Shown here in pieces: positions 35,058 to 42,927 of a stretch of 64,000 nucleotides of DNA (the first letter of the stretch is position 1; every line of letters begins with the position of its first letter). The position numbers and the translations under genes were made by a program. Source of the DNA: Micromonospora pattaloongensis. Its GTDB lineage: Bacteria > Actinomycetota > Actinomycetes > Mycobacteriales > Micromonosporaceae. The notes under the pieces are model-generated. The model saw nothing but the letters and a program-made list of their open reading frames with translations, had not been told where the DNA came from and did no database searches. The stretch lies in NCBI RefSeq assembly GCF_900107255.1, contig NZ_FNPH01000002.1, positions 716,436 to 780,435 of the forward strand, given 5' to 3'.

Positions 35058-37439
35058 CTAAGCCTGACGCATCTCACGCGCTGAGTCAACTGATCCCATA
35101 TGTTGGGCGTGCCTGGCCGGCATCTGGTCCTCGACCTGCGGCGGGACCGTGCAGTCGGCCACGGGCGACGGCGCGGCGGGCAGCGCCCGGCGTCGCGGCC
35201 GGGGCGCCGGGATCTGGGCCGGGCGCAGCGAGGTCGCCGCGTCCAGCATCGCCTCCAGATGCTCGGCCGGCACGCCCCAGCCGAACAGCGCGCCCTGGCC
35301 GAACCGGCAGCCCGCCTCCACCACGACGGCCAGCTCCGCCTGGTTCGTCACCCCCTCCGCGATGACCTCCAGCCCCAACTGGTGGCCGAGGCGCATCACG
35401 ATGTCCACCATCGGGGCGAACGCCCGGCGGCCGGGCGCCGGCGCCGTCGCCGGCTCCTGCTCGGCTACGAGGCTGTGGTCGATCTTGAGAATGTCGATCG
35501 GCAGGTTGCGCAGCTGCCCGAGGGACGAGTAGCCGGCGCCGAAGTCGTCCAGCGCGATGCGGACGCCGGTGGCGCGCAGCGCGCGCAGCCGCCGGATCAG
35601 CTCGTCGAGATCGGTCGCGACGGCGTGCTCGGTGACCTCCAGCACCAGCCGCTGCGGCGGCACCTGGTGGGCGCGCAGCGCCTCGGCGACCCGGAGCGCG
35701 TACTCCGGGGCGTGCAGCTCCAGCGGGGAGACGTTGACCGAGACCCACACGTCGTGCCCGTCGGCCAGCCACAGCGACAGCTGCCGGCAGGCCTCGTCGA
35801 GCACCCACGCGCCCAATGTTGCGATCTGTCCGGATTGCTCCGCCAGCGGGATGAACTCGTCGGGCCGTACGTACCCCAGCTCGGGGTGACGCCAGCGCAG
35901 CAGCGCCTCCGCGCCGACCGGCCGCACCGAGGGCACCGCCACCACCGGCTGGAACGCCAGGTGCAGCTCTCCGCGCTCCACCGCGCCGCGTAGCTCGTGC
36001 TCGATCGTGGTGCGGCGCCGCCACTGCTGGTCGTACTCGCTGTCGTACTGCTCGACCCGGTTCTTGCCGCGCTGCTTGGCGTAGCGCAACGCCAGGTCGG
36101 CGTTGCGCAGCAGCGTCGGCACGTCCGGCGTCCCCGCCGAGTACGCCATCCCGACGCTCACCGACAGCCGCACCTCCGGCCCGCCCGCCGCGGGATACGG
36201 CGCGCTGAGCACCGCGAGCAGCCCGTCGGCGGTCCGCTGCGCCTCGGCCGGCGTGGCGCCGTTGAGCAGGACGGCGAACTCGTCCCCGCCCAGCCGGGCC
36301 GTCACGTCACCCGGGCGCGGCTCGGCCCGCAACCGCCGCCCGACCTCGGTGAGCACCGCGTCGCCGACGTCGTGGCCGCGCATGTCGTTGACCGTCTTGA
36401 AGCCGTCCAGGTCCAGCGTGACCAGCACGCACGGCGAGCCGGCCGCGGTGGCCCGCTCCAGCTCGTTCAGCAGCGCCCGACGGTTGGCGAGCCCCGTCAG
36501 CGGATCCGTGTGCGCCAGCCTCCGGAAGTGCGCCTCGCGCTCGGCGAGCCGGCGGGCGTAGGCCCGGACGTCGAGCAGGGCCAGGTACTGCCGGGCGACC
36601 AGGGCGAACCCCTCGACGCTGCCGGCCGCGATGCCGACGGCGGTGAACTCGCCCTCGCGCAGCACGTGGTACATCCCGGCCACGGCCATCGCGATCATCG
36701 GCACGAAGGCGTACGCGGTGCCGCGCCGGATCACGTCGCCGTCGAACCCACCGTCGCCGCGCGGGGCGCGCCGCGCGACCGCGACGACGAGCAACCCGAC
36801 CCCGGTCGCGGCGGCGGCCCCGAGCGCGACCGGCTCCCGTCCCCGGCAGATCCCGAGGCCGAGGCCGACGCCGGCCAGCGCCACCCAGACCACCCCGCCG
36901 CCGAGCAGCAGCAGCCGGTGGCGCGGACCGGAGCAGCGCATCCCGACGACCGCGGCGACGCCGATCGCGACCGCGGCGACGACGCCCGGCACCAGGAGCG
37001 CCGGGCACGCGGCCGGTGTCGCGTCACCGAGCAGCCTCGTGGGACGCGACACCAGGACCCAGACGACGAACCAGAGCGCGGCGGCGATCACCAGCGCGTC
37101 GAGAAGGTGGCGCAGAACACAGCCGGAGTTACGGGTCACCCCCGGCAGCGCCAGCAGCGCCAGCGAGAGCACCAGCGCGCCCAGCCCGAATCCGACCGCG
37201 ACGACCGAGGCGAGCAGCATCCGGTCGTGCTGGGTCCAGCGCGGCGCCAGGGCGGCCGTCCCGGCCAGCCCGGCGATCGTGCTCAGCGTCACGAGCAGCG
37301 CGCCCGCGGCGAAGAACCGCTGCGCGGCGGCCCCGCCGGGGCGCCCGGTCCGGGGAGGGACGATCAACATCAGGACGCCGAGCGCCGCCGCCGCGGAACT
37401 ACCCACCGCGACGGCCGCCGGGGCCGAGACGAGTCGCAC
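35058..37439 (-). CDS. Membrane-bound GGDEF-EAL protein 1 (c-di-GMP turnover)
   Basis: A 793-residue bifunctional candidate. Eight or more hydrophobic segments fill about residues 8-285. The diguanylate cyclase domain follows with an intact GGDEF (384-388), DLDGFKTVND, and inhibitory site RPGD (375-378) five residues upstream. The phosphodiesterase domain has EALLRW (from 511), NVSPLEL, DDFGAGYSSL, KIDHSLV and AEGVTN, all metal and catalytic residues present. A Pro/Arg-rich tail of about 60 residues ends the protein. The GTG start lacks a strong Shine-Dalgarno. Its 3' end contains the ilvB promoter. Confidence 0.93.
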   Translation of the reverse strand: MRLVSAPAAVAVGSSAAAALGVLMLIVPPRTGRPGGAAAQRFFAAGALLVTLSTIAGLAGTAALAPRWTQHDRMLLASVVAVGFGLGALVLSLALLALPGVTRNSGCVLRHLLDALVIAAALWFVVWVLVSRPTRLLGDATPAACPALLVPGVVAAVAIGVAAVVGMRCSGPRHRLLLLGGGVVWVALAGVGLGLGICRGREPVALGAAAATGVGLLVVAVARRAPRGDGGFDGDVIRRGTAYAFVPMIAMAVAGMYHVLREGEFTAVGIAAGSVEGFALVARQYLALLDVRAYARRLAEREAHFRRLAHTDPLTGLANRRALLNELERATAAGSPCVLVTLDLDGFKTVNDMRGHDVGDAVLTEVGRRLRAEPRPGDVTARLGGDEFAVLLNGATPAEAQRTADGLLAVLSAPYPAAGGPEVRLSVSVGMAYSAGTPDVPTLLRNADLALRYAKQRGKNRVEQYDSEYDQQWRRRTTIEHELRGAVERGELHLAFQPVVAVPSVRPVGAEALLRWRHPELGYVRPDEFIPLAEQSGQIATLGAWVLDEACRQLSLWLADGHDVWVSVNVSPLELHAPEYALRVAEALRAHQVPPQRLVLEVTEHAVATDLDELIRRLRALRATGVRIALDDFGAGYSSLGQLRNLPIDILKIDHSLVAEQEPATAPAPGRRAFAPMVDIVMRLGHQLGLEVIAEGVTNQAELAVVVEAGCRFGQGALFGWGVPAEHLEAMLDAATSLRPAQIPAPRPRRRALPAAPSPVADCTVPPQVEDQMPARHAQHMGSVDSAREMRQA
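35061..35089 (-). promoter_or_regulatory. ilvBNC promoter
   Basis: On the minus strand TTGACT (35084-35089) and CAGGCT (35061-35066) are separated by 17 bp. Transcription should start near 35054, directly at the leader ATG. The whole promoter lies within the last codons of the upstream GGDEF-EAL gene. Confidence 0.6.
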
Positions 37440-37584
37440 GCGCTAACTGTGCCGGATCCGGACCCGGCACGGGAGACGGGGTGACACGGAAATGCAGAAA
37501 CTTCACCTCGGTCGATGTCCCGAGTGGTGGACGCCGCAGGCGTCGGAGACGCCGTTGCGGCCCGGCCGGTGCAACACTGGACAC

Positions 37585-39432
37585 ATGCCTGAGCTGCGGT
37601 CGAAGACCTCCACGCACGGCCGGATGATGGCCGGCGCCCGGGCCCTGTGGCGGGCCACCGGGATGACCGACGACGATTTCGGCAAGCCGATCGTCGCGAT
37701 CGCCAACAGCTTCACCCAGTTCGTACCCGGGCATGTGCACCTCAAGGACCTCGGTGGCCTCGTCGCCGACGCGGTGGCCGAGGCCGGCGGCGTCGGGCGG
37801 GAGTTCAACACGATCGCGGTCGACGACGGCATCGCGATGGGCCACGGCGGCATGCTCTACTCGCTGCCCAGCCGGGAGCTGATCGCGGACGCGGTGGAGT
37901 ACATGGTCAACGCGCACTGCGCCGACGCCCTGGTCTGCATCTCCAACTGCGACAAGATCACCCCGGGCATGCTGCTCGCCGCGCTGCGGCTCAACATCCC
38001 GACCGTCTTCGTCTCCGGCGGCCCGATGGAGGCCGGCAAGACGGTGGCGATCGAGGGGATCGTGCACTCCAAGATCGACCTGATCGACGCGATGATCGCC
38101 TCGTCGAACGAGGCCGTGACCGACGACCAGCTAGACGCGATCGAGCGCTCCGCGTGCCCGACCTGCGGCTCCTGCTCCGGGATGTTCACCGCGAACTCGA
38201 TGAACTGCCTCACCGAGGCGATCGGGCTGGCGCTGCCCGGCAACGGCTCGACGCTCGCCACCCACGCCGCCCGCAGGTCGCTCTTCACCCGGGCCGGCCG
38301 GACCGTGGTCGACATCGCGAAGCGGTGGTACGAGCAGGACGACGCGTCGGTGCTGCCCCGCTCGATCGCGTCGAAGTCCGCGTTCGAGAACGCCGTCGCG
38401 CTCGACGTGGCGATGGGCGGCTCCACCAACACCGTGCTGCACCTGCTCGCCGCGGCCCGCGAGGCCGAGCTGGACTTCGGCGTCGCCGAGATCGACGCGA
38501 TCTCGCGGCGCGTCCCCTGCCTGGCCAAGGTCGCCCCGAACAGCCAGCAGTACCACATGGAGGACGTGCACCGCGCCGGCGGCATCCCGGCCATCCTCGG
38601 CGAGCTGGACCGGGGCGGCGCGCTGCACCGCGACGTGCACTCGGTGCACTCCCCCTCGCTCGACCAGTGGCTGGCCGACTGGGACGTGCGCGGCGGCGCG
38701 GCCACCCCCGAGGCGCTCGAGCTCTTCCACGCCGCTCCGGGCGGGGTGCGCACCACCGAGCCGTTCTCGACCACCAACCGGTGGTCCTCGCTCGACACCG
38801 ACGCCGCGGGCGGCTGCATCCGCGACATCGCGCACGCCTACTCCGCCGACGGCGGCCTCGCGATCCTCACCGGCAACCTCGCGCCGGACGGATGCGTGGT
38901 GAAGACCGCCGGCGTCCCCGAGGAGTGCCTGACCTTCCGCGGTCCGGCCAAGGTCTACGAGTCGCAGGAGGCGGCCGTCGAGGCCATCCTCGGCAAGCGG
39001 GTCGTGGCCGGCGACGTCGTGGTGATCCGGTACGAGGGGCCGAAGGGCGGCCCGGGCATGCAGGAGATGCTCTACCCGACCTCGTTCCTCAAGGGCCGCG
39101 GCCTCGGCCGCGCCTGCGCGCTGATCACCGACGGCCGCTTCTCCGGCGGCACCTCCGGGCTCTCGATCGGGCACGCCTCCCCCGAGGCGGCCTCCGGCGG
39201 CACGATCGCGCTGGTCGAGGAGGGCGACGAGATCGTCATCGACATCCCGAACCGGTCGATCCAGCTCAACGTCGCGGACGAGGTGCTCCAGTCGCGCCGG
39301 ATCGCCCAGGAGAAGCGGGATCGCCCGTACACCCCGGTGGACCGCCAGCGCCCGGTCTCGGCGGCCCTGCGGGCGTACGCCTCGATGGCCACCTCCGCCA
39401 GCGACGGCGCCTACCGCCGCGTCCCGGAGTAA
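37585..39432 (+). CDS. ilvD: Dihydroxy-acid dehydratase
   Basis: Dehydrates dihydroxy acids to the keto acids of Val, Leu and Ile. The 615-residue product is the long form like E. coli IlvD. Cluster cysteines are visible in [12 protein letters not shown] and [19 protein letters not shown], and the N-terminal region has [12 protein letters not shown]. The C-terminal swivel shows [19 protein letters not shown] (catalytic Ser). AACACT lies six bases before the ATG, so the mRNA may be leaderless. It is transcribed away from GGDEF-EAL 1 and ends at a 15-bp hairpin. Confidence 0.98.
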   Translation: MPELRSKTSTHGRMMAGARALWRATGMTDDDFGKPIVAIANSFTQFVPGHVHLKDLGGLVADAVAEAGGVGREFNTIAVDDGIAMGHGGMLYSLPSRELIADAVEYMVNAHCADALVCISNCDKITPGMLLAALRLNIPTVFVSGGPMEAGKTVAIEGIVHSKIDLIDAMIASSNEAVTDDQLDAIERSACPTCGSCSGMFTANSMNCLTEAIGLALPGNGSTLATHAARRSLFTRAGRTVVDIAKRWYEQDDASVLPRSIASKSAFENAVALDVAMGGSTNTVLHLLAAAREAELDFGVAEIDAISRRVPCLAKVAPNSQQYHMEDVHRAGGIPAILGELDRGGALHRDVHSVHSPSLDQWLADWDVRGGAATPEALELFHAAPGGVRTTEPFSTTNRWSSLDTDAAGGCIRDIAHAYSADGGLAILTGNLAPDGCVVKTAGVPEECLTFRGPAKVYESQEAAVEAILGKRVVAGDVVVIRYEGPKGGPGMQEMLYPTSFLKGRGLGRACALITDGRFSGGTSGLSIGHASPEAASGGTIALVEEGDEIVIDIPNRSIQLNVADEVLQSRRIAQEKRDRPYTPVDRQRPVSAALRAYASMATSASDGAYRRVPE

Positions 39433-39451
39433 CCCCCGCCCGGCTACCCGT

Positions 39452-39508
39452 TGATCAAGGGATCGGCAGCGCGACGCCCCGTGTCGCCCGCCGCCGATCC
39501 CTTGATCA
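39452..39508. terminator. Bidirectional terminator between ilvD and the secreted metalloprotease
   Basis: TGATCAAGGGATCGG (39452-39466) is perfectly complementary to CCGATCCCTTGATCA (39494-39508), 15 bp with a 27-base loop, and is followed by TGTTT on the plus strand. Confidence 0.75.
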
Positions 39509-39531
39509 TGTTTGGGTACGGGAAGGGCCGG

Positions 39532-40071
39532 TCAGACGCGGGTGCGGGGGTGGTTGGTCGGGCCCTTCTTCAGCCACGCCCTTGTCCAGGCCAACGCGGC
39601 GGTGCCGCACGGCGGCACGTTGCTGTACCGGTACCGCTTGCCGGTCATCGCCACCGCCACGCAGTCCGCCCAGGTCTCGACCTGGGAGCTGCTCTTCTGC
39701 GGGAAGCCGACCGGCGGGGCGCCGTAGACGCGCTGCGAGCCGTAGTGGAACGCGATGTGGTGCCCGAACTCGTGCGCCATCACCGACTTCAGGTTCACCC
39801 ACGGCCGCTGCGCGTGGTAGGTGCCGATCGTGATGCCGCGGTTGCGGGCCGAGTACGACGAGTGGCCGCCGATGACACCGGAGACGTTCACCTTCAGCAG
39901 CGCCTTGCGCCACACGGTCGGAACCACCGAGTTCATCGCGTCCTGGGCGCGCTTCTGCATCTGCCGGTAGCTCGGCGCGGCCGACGCCGGCGACGCGGCG
40001 CCGATCAGGGCCAGCGCGGTGAGCACGGCGATCGCCGGGGCGAGCAGACGACGGGGGCCGGAAACTGTCAT
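39532..40071 (-). CDS. Small secreted zinc metalloprotease-like protein
   Basis: A 179-residue exported protein. A signal peptide (LLAPAIAVLTALALIGAASPASA) ends near residue 34. The mature part has the zincin motif HEFGHH in VMAHEFGHHIAFHYG, a downstream SQVETWADCVAVAM that could provide the third zinc ligand, and two cysteines (ADC, PPCG) likely forming a disulfide. I cannot assign a named peptidase family. The ATG has AAGGA eight bases upstream. No protease inhibitor or cognate substrate gene is adjacent. Confidence 0.75.
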   Translation of the reverse strand: MTVSGPRRLLAPAIAVLTALALIGAASPASAAPSYRQMQKRAQDAMNSVVPTVWRKALLKVNVSGVIGGHSSYSARNRGITIGTYHAQRPWVNLKSVMAHEFGHHIAFHYGSQRVYGAPPVGFPQKSSSQVETWADCVAVAMTGKRYRYSNVPPCGTAALAWTRAWLKKGPTNHPRTRV

Positions 40072-40390
40072 GAGGAGTTCCTTCAGGACATGCGTCGGGG
40101 CGAACCGGGCGTCAGCCGCAACGCCGACCGCCCGCACGCCGTCCTGATTCGGCGCGCCTCGGGCGAAGTTGAGGACTACGGGGCGGCCGGCCCCACCGGC
40201 TTCGCCATGACCTGCGCCACGCCGAGAGCGTCAGGTCCCGCAGCGGGGTGCGTGCGCCTCACCGTCACCGCCGGCCCGCCGGGCGCGGGTCGCACCGTGG
40301 CGCCCGGCGGCACGGGCGGGGAGATCGACGGCGGTAACGTTGGGCGGCGGACGTGACCGCCGCCAGCGCGGGTCGAGCAAGGGAGCCCCG
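40072..40390. other. Intergenic region between the metalloprotease and LacI-type genes
   Basis: 319 bp without a gene I can support. Near the LacI gene, GGTAACGTTGG (40333-40343) holds the palindrome AACGTT, which could serve as a -10 (TAACGT) or an autoregulatory LacI-family half-operator. Nothing else stands out. Confidence 0.45.
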
Positions 40391-41404
40391 GTGAAACGGC
40401 CGACGATCGCCGACATCGCACGCCGCGCCGGCGTGTCGAAGGGCGCCGTGTCGTACGCCCTGAACGGCCAGCCCGGCGTCTCCGAGGCGACCCGGCAGCG
40501 CATCCTGGCGATCGCCGAGGAGATCGGCTTCACCCCCAACAGCGCCGCCCGGGCGCTCTCCGGCGCCACCGCCAACGCGGTGGGCCTGGCGCTGCGCCGC
40601 CCGGCCCGGATCCTCGGCCTCGAGCCGTTCTTCATGGAGCTGATCAGCGGCGTGGAGGCGGAGCTCTCCGCGCGGTCGTACGCGCTGACGCTGCAGGTGG
40701 TCGCCGACCCGGAGGCGGAGATCGCGGTCTACCGGCGGTGGTGGGGCGAGCGCCGGGTGGACGGCGTGCTCCTGTGCGACCTGCGGATCGACGACCGGCG
40801 GGTGCCGGTGCTGGAGCAGCTGCAACTGCCGGCCGTGGTGATCGGCGGGCCCGGCCACACCGGCGGGCTGGCCAGCGTCTGGGCCGACGACGCGGCCGCG
40901 CTCGCCGAAGCGGTCGAATACCTGGTCGCGCTCGGCCACCGCCGGATCGCCCGGGTCGGCGGCCTCCCCGAGCTGCTGCACACCGAGATCCGCACCCGCG
41001 CCTTCACCGACGCCTGCGCCCGGCTCGGCCTGTCCGAGGCGGTCACCGTGGCGTGCGACTACACCGGCGAACAGGGGGGTCGCGCGACCCGGCGACTGCT
41101 CAGCGCCGCCCGGCGCCCGACCGCGATCGTCTACGACAACGACGTGATGGCGATCGCCGGGCTCGCCGCCGCCCACGAGCTGGGGCTCGCCGTCCCCGGC
41201 GACCTGTCGATCGTCGCCTGGGACGACTCCCCGCTCTGCCGGCTGGTGCACCCCTCGCTGACCGCGCTCGGCCGCGACATCCCGGCGTACGGCGCACACG
41301 CCGCCCGCGCCCTCCTCGCGGTGATCGCCGGCGATCAGGTCGGCGCCTACCAGCACGACACCCCCCACCTGAAGCCCCGCGGCAGCACCGCCCCGCCCCG
41401 CTGA
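40391..41404 (+). CDS. LacI-family transcriptional regulator
   Basis: A 337-residue repressor-type regulator. The helix-turn-helix with hinge is at the N-terminus (TIADIARRAGVSKGAVSYALNG, then NSAARALSG), followed by a periplasmic-binding-protein-like sensor domain (VVIGGPGHTGG, LGHRRIARVGG, AIVYDNDVMAIAGL, IVAWDDSPLCRLVHP). The family usually responds to sugars or nucleosides, but no transport or catabolic operon is adjacent, so the effector is unknown. The GTG start has GGGAG upstream. It ends just before the glyA riboswitch. Confidence 0.92.
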   Translation: MKRPTIADIARRAGVSKGAVSYALNGQPGVSEATRQRILAIAEEIGFTPNSAARALSGATANAVGLALRRPARILGLEPFFMELISGVEAELSARSYALTLQVVADPEAEIAVYRRWWGERRVDGVLLCDLRIDDRRVPVLEQLQLPAVVIGGPGHTGGLASVWADDAAALAEAVEYLVALGHRRIARVGGLPELLHTEIRTRAFTDACARLGLSEAVTVACDYTGEQGGRATRRLLSAARRPTAIVYDNDVMAIAGLAAAHELGLAVPGDLSIVAWDDSPLCRLVHPSLTALGRDIPAYGAHAARALLAVIAGDQVGAYQHDTPHLKPRGSTAPPR

Positions 41405-41417
41405 CCGGGCCGCCCGC

Positions 41418-41423
41418 TACGAT
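41418..41423 (+). promoter_or_regulatory. Candidate glyA -10 element
   Basis: TACGAT lies just downstream of the LacI-gene stop and places the transcription start near 41430, at the beginning of the riboswitch. I see no good -35 at 16-18 bp spacing. Confidence 0.4.
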
Positions 41424-41426
41424 CAG

Positions 41427-41508
41427 GGGGGTTACGCGACTGGCGCAGCGAGGTGGAAGAGACCACCGGGGAGCGACCGCAGACCGTGCACCGCGCGCCT
41501 GGGTGCAC
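41427..41508 (+). ncRNA. ZTP (pfl) riboswitch upstream of glyA
   Basis: The conserved blocks of the pfl/ZTP aptamer appear in order: GCGACTGGCGCAGCG (41436-41450), a hairpin GGTGG...CCACC closing on CCACCGGGGAGCGACC, and then CCGTGCACCGCGCGCCTGGGTGC (41485-41506), including the invariant CGCGCGCCTGGG pseudoknot strand. The class senses ZMP/ZTP, which build up when 10-formyl-tetrahydrofolate is low, and switches on one-carbon genes. glyA lies 72 bp downstream. A hairpin (41530-41551) between the aptamer and the ribosome-binding site may be part of the expression platform. Confidence 0.88.
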
Positions 41509-41579
41509 CGTCGACACGCAGGCCGCGTGCGGCCGGGCCCGGTCCCGGCCGACAACGCCGAGATGCCAGGAGGACGCTC

Positions 41580-42848
41580 GTGCACGTACCCCCGATTCCC
41601 AGCCTGACCGCCACGGACCCGCAGCTGGCCGAGCTCATCGAGGGCGAGGCGCGCCGTCAGCACGACAAGCTGCGGATGATCGCCTCGGAGAACTACGTCT
41701 CGACCGCCGTGCTCGAGGCCAGCGGCACGGTGCTCACCAACAAGTACTCCGAGGGGTACGCGGGCAAGCGCTACTACGAGGGGCAGCAGTTCATCGACCC
41801 GATCGAGACGCTCGCGGTCGAGCGCGCCCGCGAGGTGTTCCGGGTCGACCACGCCAACGTCCAGCCGTACTCCGGCTCCCCCGCCAACCTCGCGGTCTAC
41901 CTGGCCTTCCTCTCCCCCGGCGACACCGTGATGGGCATGGCGCTGCCGATGGGCGGGCACCTCACGCACGGCTGGTCGGTCTCGGCGACCGGCAAGTGGT
42001 TCAACCCGGTCCGCTACAACGTCTCCAAGGAGACCGGCCGGATCGACCTGGACGAGGTCCGCGAGATCGCGCTCCGCGAGCGGCCCAAGGTGATTTTCTG
42101 CGGCGGCACCGCCGTGCCGCGCACGATCGACTTCCCCGGCTTCGCGCAGATCGCCGAGGAGGTCGGCGCGGTGCTGGTCGCCGACATCGCGCACATCGCC
42201 GGGCTGATCGCCGGCGGCGCCCACCCGTCGCCGGTCGGCTACGCCGACGTCATCACCACCACCACCCACAAGACGCTGCGCGGCCCCCGGGGCGCCATGA
42301 TCATGAGTACGGCGCAGCACGCCAACGCGATCGACAAGGCGGTCTTCCCCGGCCTGCAGGGCGGCCCGCACAACCACACCACCGCCGGCATCGCGGTGGC
42401 GCTGAAGGAGGCCTCGACCGCCGACTTCCGCCGGTACGCGCACCAGGTGGTCGCCAACGCCAAGGCGCTGGCCGCCGCGCTGCTGGAGCGGGGCTTCGAG
42501 CTCTCGTCCGGCGGCACCGACAACCACCTGATCCTGGCGGATCTGACCAGCAAGGGCGTCGCCGGCAAGCCGGCCGCGCAGGCGCTGGACCGCGCCGGCA
42601 TCGAGCTCAACTACAACACCGTGCCGTACGACACCCGCAAGCCGTTCGACCCGTCCGGCATCCGGCTCGGCACCGCCGCGCTGACCACGCGCGGCCTGAC
42701 CGAGGAGCACATGCCGCAGGTGGCGGCGTGGATGGACGACGCGGTCACGGCGGCCATCAAGGACGACGAGGCCACCCTGACCCGGATCTCCGGCGAGGTC
42801 CGCGACCTCCTCGACGCGTTCCCGGTGCCCGGCTACACCCCCGCCTGA
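41580..42848 (+). CDS. glyA: Serine hydroxymethyltransferase
   Basis: PLP enzyme that interconverts serine and glycine and charges tetrahydrofolate with a one-carbon unit. The 422-residue product has IASENYVSTAVLEASGTVL at the N-terminus, EGYAGKRYYEG, the PLP lysine in TTTTHKTLRGPRG, and GGPHNHTTAGIAVAL. The GTG start has AGGAGG seven bases upstream. Expression is expected to be controlled by the ZTP riboswitch. It ends at a 21-bp bidirectional hairpin. Confidence 0.98.
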   Translation: MHVPPIPSLTATDPQLAELIEGEARRQHDKLRMIASENYVSTAVLEASGTVLTNKYSEGYAGKRYYEGQQFIDPIETLAVERAREVFRVDHANVQPYSGSPANLAVYLAFLSPGDTVMGMALPMGGHLTHGWSVSATGKWFNPVRYNVSKETGRIDLDEVREIALRERPKVIFCGGTAVPRTIDFPGFAQIAEEVGAVLVADIAHIAGLIAGGAHPSPVGYADVITTTTHKTLRGPRGAMIMSTAQHANAIDKAVFPGLQGGPHNHTTAGIAVALKEASTADFRRYAHQVVANAKALAAALLERGFELSSGGTDNHLILADLTSKGVAGKPAAQALDRAGIELNYNTVPYDTRKPFDPSGIRLGTAALTTRGLTEEHMPQVAAWMDDAVTAAIKDDEATLTRISGEVRDLLDAFPVPGYTPA

Positions 42849-42863
42849 CCGCCGCCGAGATCC

Positions 42864-42914
42864 CGACGATCTTGGAGTTATGGCTCCGGAACCGCCATAA
42901 CTCCAAGGTCGTCG
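42864..42914. terminator. Bidirectional terminator between glyA and GGDEF-EAL 2
   Basis: A 21-bp inverted repeat (42864-42884 with 42894-42914) with one G-U pair and a nine-base loop lies 15 bp after glyA and 13 bp after the convergent gene. Confidence 0.85.
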
Positions 42915-42927
42915 CGATCAACGGGGG

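Noticed and set aside
41405..41579. A tetrahydrofolate or glycine riboswitch for glyA
   Set aside because: The sequence blocks match the ZTP (pfl) consensus instead; no tandem glycine aptamer or THF core is seen.
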